Positions 50,524-58,610 of a stretch of DNA of 64,000 nt are shown one piece after another; position 1 is the first letter of the stretch, and every line of letters begins with the position of its first letter. The stretch lies in assembly GCF_000685965.1 (NCBI RefSeq), contig NZ_JMLE01000012.1:1-64000 (forward strand), read 5' to 3'. This stretch comes from Arthrobacter sp. UNC362MFTsu5.1. GTDB lineage: Bacteria; Actinomycetota; Actinomycetes; Actinomycetales; Micrococcaceae. The notes beneath the pieces are model-generated. The model saw nothing but the letters and a program-made list of their open reading frames with translations. It made no database searches and had not been told where the DNA came from. A program made the translations under genes and the position numbers.

Positions 50524-52209
50524 TCAGGGCTGCCGGGGACACACGGAAGGGGCGGTCCACGTCAGTTGGGTACCGTGGCCGGGGCTGCTTTCGATGGAGC
50601 ACTCGCCGCCCAGGGCCATGGCCCGGTGCTTCATGTTGTCGATGCCGCTGATGCGGGTCGGGTTTTCAAACCCGCAGCCGTTGTCCGTAATCCTGAGTTC
50701 CACGCCCTCCGGCTGGGCGGTGAGCGAAATGTCGATTTCATCAGCACCTGAGTGCCGCACCGCGTTGCTCAGCCCCTCGGACAGCACCGCCAGCAGCTGC
50801 TCCACGACGGCGTCGGGCACTGCTTCGTCCACCGGTCCCGTCAGCTGGACCTTGGGTGAAAAGTCCGAGTTACGGATCCCCTCGTGGATGGTCCGCATGA
50901 TGAGGCCGGTGAGTGGTTCCTTCGGGCCATGGCCGGTCCGCATCGAGTAGATGGTGTCCCTGAGCTCGTGGATGGTGCCGTCCAGTTCGGCCGTCACTGC
51001 AGAGATCCGCTCCTGGGCCACAGGGTCCGGCACGTACCGGCGCAGGCTCTGCATGCTCAGCCCTGCTCCGAAGAGCCGCTGGATCACCAGGTCGTGCAGG
51101 TCCCGTGCGATCCTGTCCCGGTCCTTGGAGAGCAGCTGCTCTTCCCGCCGCAGCCGGGCCCGGACCAGTCCGAGTGCCAGCCCTACCCGGGACCCGAAAA
51201 CGGCGCTGGACTGCAGGTCGGACTGGATGTACGGCGGTCCGCCGGCGGGGCGCGCCAGGATCAGCAGGCCGCGTTCGCTGCTCTGCCGTCCGAGCGTTGC
51301 CACCAGCAGCGGACCAAGTTTCTCGTCGGCGCCGGGTCCGAAGACCTCGTTGGGGTCCCTGACCAGGGCGGAGCTTCCAGTTTCCAGGACGTCGGCGATG
51401 ACGTCCGACGGCGGCAGCTCCTGGCGGGCCGACAGGGACTGGACGCCCACCATGGTTTGGCAGCGCTGGATGCCTTCGGCATCGGGGTAGGCAATCACGG
51501 CCAGGATGGAGTCCGAGACGGTCAGTGCGCGTTCGGCAACCAGGTCAAGGTTGTCGGTTTCGTCGGGGAACAAGGCCGAACTCAGCTGATCGCTGACTTC
51601 CAGCCCGGCCTCAAGCCAGCGCTGCCGCCGGCGCGTGTCATCGTACAGCCGGGCATTCTCGATGGCGACGCCGGCGGCAGACGCCAGCGCCGAAGCGAGT
51701 TCCTGGTCCTCTTCGGTGAACGGTCCGCCGTCGAGCTTCTCGGTCAGGTAGAGGTTTCCGAAGACGGAACCGCGGACCCTGACGGGAACCCCCAGGAATG
51801 TCTTCATGTCGGGGTGGTTCGGCGGGAACCCGCTGGCCATTTCGTGCCCGCCGAGGTCGTCGAGCCGCAGTGCCTCGGGCCGGCGGATCAAGTGTCCCAG
51901 CACGCCGCGGCCGGTGGGGAGGTCGCCGATCAGCCGGACGCCGTCGTCGTCGATTCCCACAGTAATGAAGTGTCCCAGCTCATGGTCGCCGTCGATCACG
52001 CCAAGCGCGCCATAGCGCGCCCCCACCAGCTCGCAGGCGGACTGCACTACCCGGTCCAGGACAGCTTCAAGGCTGAGGTCTTCGGTGAGCGAAACCACGG
52101 CGCCCAGCAGGCCCTGCATCTGGTCCTGGGCACGCACGAGTTCATCTGCGCGGGCCACGAAGTCGCGCAACAGGTCCTCCGTGCGCCTCCGGATGGGTTC
52201 ACGCCACAT
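50524..52209 (-). CDS. DosS/DosT-like haem sensor histidine kinase
   Basis: A 561-residue kinase with two GAF domains (about 45-200 and 215-365), a HisKA_3 domain with phospho-acceptor His in DRIARDLHDLVIQRLFGAG, and an HATPase domain with SNAVRHSGADEI, NGCGFENP and GHGTQLTW. In GAF-A, GFPPNHPDMKTFLGVPVRV carries His132, and NLYLTEK carries Tyr154; the spacing of 22 residues is the same as between the haem ligand His149 and Tyr171 of M. tuberculosis DosS. It should sense oxygen, NO, CO or redox. Start ATG 52209; GTG 52233 is possible. Convergent with the devR-like gene. Confidence 0.93.
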   Translation of the reverse strand: MWREPIRRRTEDLLRDFVARADELVRAQDQMQGLLGAVVSLTEDLSLEAVLDRVVQSACELVGARYGALGVIDGDHELGHFITVGIDDDGVRLIGDLPTGRGVLGHLIRRPEALRLDDLGGHEMASGFPPNHPDMKTFLGVPVRVRGSVFGNLYLTEKLDGGPFTEEDQELASALASAAGVAIENARLYDDTRRRQRWLEAGLEVSDQLSSALFPDETDNLDLVAERALTVSDSILAVIAYPDAEGIQRCQTMVGVQSLSARQELPPSDVIADVLETGSSALVRDPNEVFGPGADEKLGPLLVATLGRQSSERGLLILARPAGGPPYIQSDLQSSAVFGSRVGLALGLVRARLRREEQLLSKDRDRIARDLHDLVIQRLFGAGLSMQSLRRYVPDPVAQERISAVTAELDGTIHELRDTIYSMRTGHGPKEPLTGLIMRTIHEGIRNSDFSPKVQLTGPVDEAVPDAVVEQLLAVLSEGLSNAVRHSGADEIDISLTAQPEGVELRITDNGCGFENPTRISGIDNMKHRAMALGGECSIESSPGHGTQLTWTAPSVCPRQP

Positions 52210-52262
52210 AGGGCCACCATACGCAAGGTTCACGGCGGACAGGGTTTGAAATTTCGAGGGCT

Positions 52263-52276
52263 GGCACTTTTGGAGC
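52263..52276. promoter_or_regulatory. Weak DosR-like sequence before the sensor kinase gene
   Basis: GGCACTTTTGGAGC, 9 of 14 matches to GGGACTWWAGTCCC, 53 bases upstream of the kinase start. Confidence 0.3.
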
Positions 52277-52474
52277 GGGATCGCCGCTCAGGCGGCCACG
52301 GGCAGGCTCGTGTGATAAACGTTGCTCGAATACCGGAAGGTCCGGGCTCATGCGACTCCCCAAGGCAGCGAGACACAAACGGCGGACTGCTTCACCGAGT
52401 TCCTAATGCATCAACCCCAGACTGATATCAACACAGTACCAAGACGGACACAGTGGCTCAAGGGACAGCGTAAC

Positions 52475-52488
52475 GGGACTAAAGGCAC
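52475..52488 (+). promoter_or_regulatory. DosR-like box before the glycosyltransferase
   Basis: GGGACTAAAGGCAC, 12 of 14 matches to GGGACTWWAGTCCC, 79 bases upstream of the start codon. Confidence 0.55.
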
Positions 52489-52567
52489 TGGGAAACACTT
52501 GCCGCGGCTGGCAGTCTGAACGGGCGGATTAACGCGGCGTCCCCGGGATACGAGGAGATGACCCAAC

Positions 52568-53626
52568 GTGCGAATCGGACTGATCGCTCCGCCCTGGCTG
52601 CACGTGCCCCCGCCCCGCTACGGCGGCACCGAAGTGGTGGTGGACGGGCTGGCCCGCGGCCTCGTTGCTGCGGGTCACGACGTGCTGCTGGCCGCCCCGG
52701 CAGGAAGCACCTGCCCGGTCCCCCTGGTGCCGGACATGCCTCCGCCCAGCGCCGGCTCGGCCGCCACCTGGTCCGCGGGTGCCGAGCTCTACCACGTGGC
52801 CCTTGCCTATGCCGCCCTGGCGGACGTGGACCTGGTCCACGACCACACGGTGGCCGGCCCCTTCTTCCGCTACCGCCCGGCCACGCTGCCGGTGGTCACC
52901 ACCAACCACGGGCCGTTCAGCTCGCAGCTGGGCGACCTCTACCGGCTGATGGGACCGGAGGTGGCGATGGTGGCTATTTCGCATCGCCAGGCCGCGGATG
53001 CCGCCGGCGTGCCGATCGCCCGGGTGATCCACCACGGCATCGACGTTGATGCCGTGCCGGTGGGAGACGGCGCCGGCGGCTACGCGGCATTCCTGGGGCG
53101 GATGAGCCCGGACAAGGGGCCGCGGGAAGCCATCCTGATTGCGCGGCAGGCGGGCGTCAGGCTTCTGATGTCCGCCCGCATCCAGGGTCCGGAAGAACAG
53201 GAGTATTTCGACAGCCAGGTGGCCCCGCTCCTCGGCCCGGAAGTCGAGTTCCTCGGAGAAATCACAGCGGCGGAAAAGTACCAGCTGATGGGCGGCGCCG
53301 TGGCGTTCCTCAACCCGATCCAGTGGCCCGAACCCTTCGGGCTGGTGATGATCGAAGCACTGGCAGCCGGCACCCCCGTGGTGGGCACGGGTTCCGGGGC
53401 GGCACCGGAAATAGTGGACGACGGCGTCACCGGGTACCTGCGGACCGGCATCGATCAGCTGGCCGGGGCCCTGGCGCTGGCCCCCGGACTGGACCGGGCC
53501 GCCTGCCGCCGGGCCGCTGAGCTGCGCTTCAGCGTGGGCCGGATGGTGGCCGATCATGTTTCCCTTTATCAGGAAATATTGGGCACCCTCCCGGATCAGT
53601 CCCCGGCCTCGTCGCCGCCTGCCTGA
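52568..53626 (+). CDS. Glycosyltransferase family 4 protein
   Basis: A 352-residue GT-B glycosyltransferase. The N-terminal domain starts MRIGLIAPPWLHVPPPRYGG and has VDLVHDHTV; the C-terminal donor-binding domain has AAFLGRMSPDKGPREAI and the E-x7-E motif in PEPFGLVMIEALAAGTPVV. Donor and acceptor are unknown. GTG 52568 has GAGGAG upstream. Its 3' end overlaps the convergent fusion gene by 31 bases. Confidence 0.9.
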   Translation: MRIGLIAPPWLHVPPPRYGGTEVVVDGLARGLVAAGHDVLLAAPAGSTCPVPLVPDMPPPSAGSAATWSAGAELYHVALAYAALADVDLVHDHTVAGPFFRYRPATLPVVTTNHGPFSSQLGDLYRLMGPEVAMVAISHRQAADAAGVPIARVIHHGIDVDAVPVGDGAGGYAAFLGRMSPDKGPREAILIARQAGVRLLMSARIQGPEEQEYFDSQVAPLLGPEVEFLGEITAAEKYQLMGGAVAFLNPIQWPEPFGLVMIEALAAGTPVVGTGSGAAPEIVDDGVTGYLRTGIDQLAGALALAPGLDRAACRRAAELRFSVGRMVADHVSLYQEILGTLPDQSPASSPPA

Positions 53627-54951
53627 ACGCCGCCGGCCTGATCGTCGCCTGGCTGAAGGTGGCGGAGGAACCAGTCCCTGGCCAGCGCCGCAGCCTCAGA
53701 CAACGTTCCGGGCTCCTCGAAAAGGTGCGTTGCCCCCGGAACCACGGACAGCTGGCTGGGGCAGCGCAGCAGCGCCTGGGCCCAGCGGTTGAGTTCCAGC
53801 ACCTCACGGTCCGCCCCGCCCACAATCAGGAGCGTGGGGGCTCGGACGGCGGACAACCGCTGGCCGGCAAGGTCCGGACGGCCGCCCCGCGAGACCACGG
53901 CATCAATCCGGGCGCCGGGTTCCGCCGCAGCCCACAAAGCAGCACCGGCTCCCGTGCTGGCACCGAAGTACCCGATGCGGCTCCTGGCCGTGTCCGGCCG
54001 CCCGGCCAGCCATGCCGTCGCGGCAGTTAGCCGGCCGGCAAGCAGCCCGATGTCGAACACGTTGGCGCGGTTGAGTTCCTCGGCCGGTGTGAGCAGGTCC
54101 AGCAGCAGGGTTCCCAGGCCTGCGCGCTGGAGGAAGGACGCCACGAAACGGTTGCGGGGGCTGTGCCTGCTGCTGCCGCTTCCGTGCGCGAACACCACGA
54201 CGGCGGCCCCCGCCGCCGGCAGGAACAGGTGCCCTTGGAGCTGCGCCTCTCCCGCGTCGATCTGGACGTCCTCATCCACGGCCGTGCCGTTGGCAACGGT
54301 CTGGGCACTGTGCAGACGCTTTGCTGCCGCATCGAGCAACAGCACCACTTCGTCGTCGCCGGTGGGCGAAAAGTCACGGTAGTGATAGCCGACGGCGGTG
54401 AACTGGCGGGGCGTGGCCAGGCAGACGATTTCATCCGGTTCCGTGAGGTCCGCGAGGGTGTCAGCCGGGGCCACCGGCACCGCCAGAATCACCTTGGCGG
54501 CGCCGAGCTGGCGGGCGATGCGGCAGGCAACCCGGGCCGTGGACCCGGTGGCGATTCCGTCGTCGACAATCACGGCGGTGCGGCCCGCCAGGTCGGTGCG
54601 GGTCCGCCCTTTCCTGAACCGGGCCACCCGCGACTCGAGCAGGGCGCGCTCCCGTTCCTCCACGGCAGCAAGCTCGGCTTCGGTCACGCGCACATGGGAG
54701 ATGATGTGCTTGTCCAGCACCCGCGCGCCGCCTTCACCGATGGCTCCCATGGCCAGCTCGGGCTGGAACGGCACTCCCAGCTTCCGCACCACGATCACGT
54801 CCAGGGGCGCGTCCAGCGCCGTCGCCACCTCGAACGCCACCGGAACACCGCCCCGGGGCAGCCCAAGGATCACGATGTCCTGCCCGCGAAGGTATCCGAG
54901 GCGCTGCCCCAGCCGCCGTCCCGCCTCAACCCTGTCCTCGAAAATGCTCAT
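53596..54951 (-). CDS. Phosphoribosyltransferase-dienelactone hydrolase fusion
   Basis: A 451-residue two-domain protein. Residues 1-210 are a type I phosphoribosyltransferase domain with the PRPP motif TAVIVDDGIATGSTARVA; residues 230-430 are an alpha/beta hydrolase with nucleophile elbow FGASTGAGAA, an Asp region VSRGGRPDL and the His in VPGATHLFEEPG. In M. tuberculosis, Rv0571c has this combination and belongs to the DosR regulon (from memory). The C-terminal 20 residues are a short Gly/Asp/Gln repeat tail (QAGG..). ATG 54951. Reaction unknown. Confidence 0.9.
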   Translation of the reverse strand: MSIFEDRVEAGRRLGQRLGYLRGQDIVILGLPRGGVPVAFEVATALDAPLDVIVVRKLGVPFQPELAMGAIGEGGARVLDKHIISHVRVTEAELAAVEERERALLESRVARFRKGRTRTDLAGRTAVIVDDGIATGSTARVACRIARQLGAAKVILAVPVAPADTLADLTEPDEIVCLATPRQFTAVGYHYRDFSPTGDDEVVLLLDAAAKRLHSAQTVANGTAVDEDVQIDAGEAQLQGHLFLPAAGAAVVVFAHGSGSSRHSPRNRFVASFLQRAGLGTLLLDLLTPAEELNRANVFDIGLLAGRLTAATAWLAGRPDTARSRIGYFGASTGAGAALWAAAEPGARIDAVVSRGGRPDLAGQRLSAVRAPTLLIVGGADREVLELNRWAQALLRCPSQLSVVPGATHLFEEPGTLSEAAALARDWFLRHLQPGDDQAGGVQAGGDEAGD

Positions 54952-55335
54952 GGCCAGCCGTTCGCCTCGTGGCTAAAGGCCGCCGTGCCGGTCCGGGCAA
55001 TCCAGGGGTTTGCGCCCCGGCATGCGGGATGGGACGTCGGCGGCCGCTCTTCTCCAACTATCCGGCAGGTGGCGGCTCGCTGCGAGGGACTTTCGGCCCG
55101 GATTCCGGGGCGTTGGCAGCCTCCGGCCACTCCGCGCGGGGCAGGCGCGGCCGCGTTGTCACATGCGTCCGCGGCCCGGCAACAGCTGTATATAATTTCC
55201 CGGTACGGTTTAGCAGAGAGCCGTTGGATAGTTCTACGATCCGGCCCTCTGCCTGCCATCTGCGTTGTGACCGACGCGGCCGGCACCTGCGCCGCCGGGT
55301 CGTTTTGACCTGAACGAAACGGCAGCAAGAACATC
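54952..55335. other. Divergent control region, fusion hydrolase / GAF-ANTAR
   Basis: 384 bases with no credible gene. It contains the best DosR-like box of the window (55086). An AT-rich patch TGTATATAATTTCCCGG at 55187-55203 could hold a -10 (TATAAT) for the GAF-ANTAR gene. Confidence 0.55.
55086..55099. promoter_or_regulatory. DosR-like box
   Basis: GGGACTTTCGGCCC, 12 of 14 matches to GGGACTWWAGTCCC. It is 135 bases before the fusion hydrolase gene and 237 bases before the GAF-ANTAR gene; which one it serves is open. Confidence 0.55.
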
Positions 55336-56079
55336 GTGGCCAGCGAGTCGACCGCACACACCGCAACGTCCATCAGCCAGCATCTGCACGAAATGGTGTT
55401 GAACAGCTCGGACGTGGAGCAATTCCTTCACGAACTCGCCCGGGTATCCGCGCGCAGCCTTTCCGAACCGGGGGACGCCGTCCTCTGCGGGATTACGCTG
55501 CTCCGGCACCGGAAGGCCGCCACAGTGGCCAGCAGCAGCCCGGAAGCCCAGGCGATGGACGAAATCCAGTACGACTTTGGCGACGGCCCGTGCATGACCG
55601 CGTCCCGCGACCAGGTGACCGTGCACATCAAGGACCTCCGGGCACATGAACGCTGGCCCAAGTACTCCGACACAGTGCTGGGGCACGGCGTCCGGTCCAT
55701 CCTCGCCGTGCCATTCCGGCTCGACGGCGACACCCGCGCGGCCCTGAACCTCTACTCCCACCGGCCCGGCCGGTTCGAAGGCAAGGTCCTGGAACTCGCC
55801 GAGGACTTCGTCAGCCAGACGTCCCTGGCCCTCCGGCTGGCGGTGCGGTTCGCCCACTACAGTGAGACGGCGGCCAACCTGAAGGCAACCCTGGAGTCCC
55901 GCACCGCGATCGACGTCGCCATCGGCATCATCATGGCCCAGAACCGGTGCAGCCAGGAGGAGGCCTTCGAGCTCCTGAAGGCGGCCTCAAGTACGCGCAA
56001 CGTCAAACTGCACGGCGTGGCCGCGGCGATTGTCGATTCCCTCGGCCAGGGCCCGGCCAGGACCCACTTCGAGCTGTAG
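55336..56079 (+). CDS. GAF and ANTAR domain protein
   Basis: A 247-residue protein: a GAF domain (about 25-165, with DEIQYDFGDGPCMTA and SILAVPFRLDG) followed by an ANTAR RNA-binding domain (about 180-235, with LESRTAIDVAIGIIMAQNRC and SQEEAFELLKAASSTRNVKL). ANTAR proteins usually prevent transcription termination by binding paired hairpins in mRNA leaders. GTG 55336 chosen; no strong ribosome-binding site. The GAF ligand is unknown. Confidence 0.92.
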   Translation: MASESTAHTATSISQHLHEMVLNSSDVEQFLHELARVSARSLSEPGDAVLCGITLLRHRKAATVASSSPEAQAMDEIQYDFGDGPCMTASRDQVTVHIKDLRAHERWPKYSDTVLGHGVRSILAVPFRLDGDTRAALNLYSHRPGRFEGKVLELAEDFVSQTSLALRLAVRFAHYSETAANLKATLESRTAIDVAIGIIMAQNRCSQEEAFELLKAASSTRNVKLHGVAAAIVDSLGQGPARTHFEL

Positions 56080-56105
56080 CCGGCCCCTTACGCCAAAAGT
56101 AGCCA

Positions 56106-56134
56106 TTGCACACGGCTGTGATGCATGCCATACT
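56106..56134 (+). promoter_or_regulatory. Promoter of the lacI-type gene
   Basis: TTGCAC, 17-base spacer, CATACT. The operator at 56141 would cover the start of transcription. Confidence 0.6.
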
Positions 56135-56140
56135 TTTCCT

Positions 56141-56165
56141 CGATACGCATCGACGATGCGTATCG
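56141..56165. promoter_or_regulatory. LacI operator before the lacI-type gene
   Basis: Perfect palindrome: CGATACGCATCG, one A, then CGATGCGTATCG. The sequence TCGATACGCATCGA recurs before the transporter operon at 57305. Confidence 0.8.
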
Positions 56166-56241
56166 ACGGCGGCCCTGAATGGCCCGCAGCCCAGACGGCC
56201 GGGAGTTCGGGGCCACATCGCACAGGAGAGGCGGGAAAGCC

Positions 56242-57264
56242 ATGCCAACCAGCAAAGACGTCGCGGAGGCGGCCGGCGTTGCCCAAAGCACCGTCTCCTA
56301 CGTCCTGAGCGGCAAGCGGCCCATCTCGGAAAAAACCCGTAAGAAGGTCGAGGCTGCAATTGAACAGCTGACCTACCAGCCCAACGCCGGGGCGCGGGCA
56401 CTCGCCAGCCGCAAGACGCGCGTCATCGGCCTGGTCATCCCCTTCATTCCTGAACTCGAGATGGCCTCGATCATGGAATTCGTTTCCGTGATTGCCTCCA
56501 CTGCCCGGCAGTACGACCACGACATCCTTCTGGTTACGGAGGACGAAGGCGCCGCCGGGCTCCGCCGCGTGGTGAGCCAGCAGATCTGCGACGGCCTGAT
56601 CCTCATGCAGGTGGAGGACGAGGACGAACGGCTCCCGGTGGCCCGGACCCTGAACGTCCCGGTGCTGCTGATCGGCATCCCCCGCGATCCGTCCGGACTC
56701 GTCTGCATCGACGCGGACTTCGAAATGGCCGGCGAACACTGCGTCCGGGACCTCGCCGCCGCGGGGCATTCCGTCATCTCGATCATCGACTGGCAGCCAG
56801 CCGTGGTGAACCGCCACGTGAACTACGTGGACCGGTTCATGGGCGGTGCCGACGCGGCCGCCAGCGCTTTGGGAGTGTCTGTGCAGCACCTGCCCGGCGG
56901 CCCGGACCAGGCGACGATTGCTGATTCCGTGGACAAGGCCCTGGCCGCAACCGAGGGCGTACCGGCGTTCATTGCCCCCGACCGCACCATCCAGGACATC
57001 CTCCGCCGCGCGCTGGCTTCCCGAGGCCTCACTCCGGGAGTGAACGTCTCCGTCATCGGCAGCGCCACCCCCACCCTTGCCGACCTCCAGCCCATCCCGC
57101 TCTCCACCATCGACCTGCGCCCGGCGGAAGTTTCCCGCCGAGCAGTAAAAATCATCTGCCAGCTCCTCGAAGCCGATTCCCAGGGACCACACGAATCCCT
57201 GGAGTTGGTACCCACGGTCATCACGCACCGTTCCAGCACGCTCCGTCCACCCCACGGCGCCTAG
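56242..57264 (+). CDS. LacI-family transcriptional regulator
   Basis: A 340-residue repressor: HTH TSKDVAEAAGVAQSTVSYVL with hinge helix YQPNAGARALASRKTR, then the sugar-binding domain. The VIPFIPELEMASIMEFVSVI segment opens the effector domain. ATG 56242; the upstream extension has no support. It lies directly before a sugar ABC operon with matching operators at both promoters, so it very likely represses itself and the operon until an inducing sugar binds. Confidence 0.94.
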   Translation: MPTSKDVAEAAGVAQSTVSYVLSGKRPISEKTRKKVEAAIEQLTYQPNAGARALASRKTRVIGLVIPFIPELEMASIMEFVSVIASTARQYDHDILLVTEDEGAAGLRRVVSQQICDGLILMQVEDEDERLPVARTLNVPVLLIGIPRDPSGLVCIDADFEMAGEHCVRDLAAAGHSVISIIDWQPAVVNRHVNYVDRFMGGADAAASALGVSVQHLPGGPDQATIADSVDKALAATEGVPAFIAPDRTIQDILRRALASRGLTPGVNVSVIGSATPTLADLQPIPLSTIDLRPAEVSRRAVKIICQLLEADSQGPHESLELVPTVITHRSSTLRPPHGA

Positions 57265-57304
57265 CACGACCTTTCCCTGCCAACACCTTTTTATTTCACC
57301 ATCG

Positions 57305-57325
57305 TCGATACGCATCGATGATTCG
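57305..57325. promoter_or_regulatory. LacI operator before the ABC transporter operon
   Basis: TCGATACGCATCGA followed by TGATTCG: one half identical to the lacI-gene operator, the other half degenerate. It is 44 bases upstream of the binding-protein start. Confidence 0.65.
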
Positions 57326-57368
57326 CTTTTCGGACAATTCGCAAACCCAACAACACAAGGAACAGACA

Positions 57369-58604
57369 ATGAAGTCAGCACTCAGGAACAGCCGTCCCCT
57401 GGCCGTGGCCGTGACCGCCCTCGTGGGCCTGCCCATCCTGCTCTCAGGCTGCGGCACCGCCGCGTCGTCCTCCTCGACGGAGTCCGTTTCGGAGATCTCG
57501 GTGATGGACTACTACAACAACGAGCCGGACAAGAGCTTCATCGGCGATGCCCTCACCGCTTGCGGCACCAAGGCCGGTGTCACCATCAAGCGCGAGACGG
57601 TGCCCGGCAAATCCCTGATCTCCAAGGTCCTCCAGCAGTCCTCCTCCAAGACGCTGCCCGACGTCCTGATGCTGGATAACCCGGACCTGCAGCAGATTGC
57701 GGCCACGGGTGCCCTGGCTCCCCTGGCTGATTTCAACATCAGCACGGCCGACTTCGCCCCCGGCGTCCTCAGCGCCGGCACCTACAAGGACAAGGTCTAT
57801 GGGCTGGCACCGACTGTGAACACCATCGCCCTGTTCTACAACAAGGACATCCTGGCCAAGTCCGGCGTCACCCCGCCCAGCACGTGGGACGAACTCAAAG
57901 CCGCGGCCACGAAGCTGACCTCCGGCGACCAGTACGGCCTGGCGTTCAACGCCAACCCCACGTACGAAGGCACGTGGCAGTTCCTCCCCGTCATGTGGTC
58001 CAACGGCGGCAACGAGAAGAACATCGACACCGAGGAAACGGCACAGGCCCTGCAGCTCTGGACGGACCTGGTGAAGGACGGTTCGGTATCCTCCTCGGCC
58101 CTTAACTGGACACAGGCTGACGTCAAGGACCAGTTCCTGGCCGGCAAGGCCACCATGATGGTCAACGGTCCGTGGCAGATCCCCTCACTCGATAAGCAGG
58201 CCTCACTGCAGTACGGCGTGGTGAAGATCCCGGTCCGGGAAGCCGGCCAGACCGCTGTTGCCCCGCTCGGCGGCGAAGTCTGGACCGTTCCACAGACAGG
58301 AAACAAGGCCCGCCAGGCCAAAGCCGCAGAGGTGGTCGCCTGCCTGAACAGCGACGAAAACCAGCTGGCCATGGCCAAGGTCCGGAACACCATTCCGTCC
58401 AAGACCACCCTTGCCGCCAAATTCGCCGACGAGAACCCCAAACTTGCCACCTTCACCGAACTGGTGAAGACGGCCCGCGCCCGCACCGGCCAGCTCGGCG
58501 AGGAATGGCCCGCCCAGGCCACCAAGATCTACACCGCCATCCAGACCGCTCTCACCGGCAAGGCTTCCCCGTCGGACGCCCTGAAGCAAGCGCAGGGACA
58601 GTAG
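57369..58604 (+). CDS. Sugar ABC transporter substrate-binding lipoprotein
   Basis: A 411-residue extracellular solute-binding protein (family 1) with signal peptide and lipobox LLSGC (Cys28). Typical segments are VLMLDNPDLQQIAATGALAP, TVNTIALFYNKDILAKSGVT and FLAGKATMMVNGPWQIPSL. Probably binds a disaccharide or glycoside. ATG 57369 has AAGGAA upstream. First gene of a five-gene operon extending to 62490. Confidence 0.93.
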   Translation: MKSALRNSRPLAVAVTALVGLPILLSGCGTAASSSSTESVSEISVMDYYNNEPDKSFIGDALTACGTKAGVTIKRETVPGKSLISKVLQQSSSKTLPDVLMLDNPDLQQIAATGALAPLADFNISTADFAPGVLSAGTYKDKVYGLAPTVNTIALFYNKDILAKSGVTPPSTWDELKAAATKLTSGDQYGLAFNANPTYEGTWQFLPVMWSNGGNEKNIDTEETAQALQLWTDLVKDGSVSSSALNWTQADVKDQFLAGKATMMVNGPWQIPSLDKQASLQYGVVKIPVREAGQTAVAPLGGEVWTVPQTGNKARQAKAAEVVACLNSDENQLAMAKVRNTIPSKTTLAAKFADENPKLATFTELVKTARARTGQLGEEWPAQATKIYTAIQTALTGKASPSDALKQAQGQ

Positions 58605-58610
58605 GCGGGC

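Larger units (their letters stand above)
52234..52567. other. Divergent control region, sensor kinase / glycosyltransferase
   Basis: 334 bases without a credible gene. It holds two DosR-like sequences (52263-52276 and 52475-52488), listed separately. No other structure was seen. Confidence 0.6.

Noticed and set aside
56117-56132. TGTGATGCATGCCATA as a CRP/GlxR site before the lacI-type gene
   Set aside because: The right half is CCATA instead of TCACA; it lies inside the promoter spacer and is better explained by the TTGCAC/CATACT promoter.
55987-57381. A 464-residue minus-strand open frame
   Set aside because: Shadow of the LacI-type gene and its promoter; the LacI frame has clear HTH and operators.
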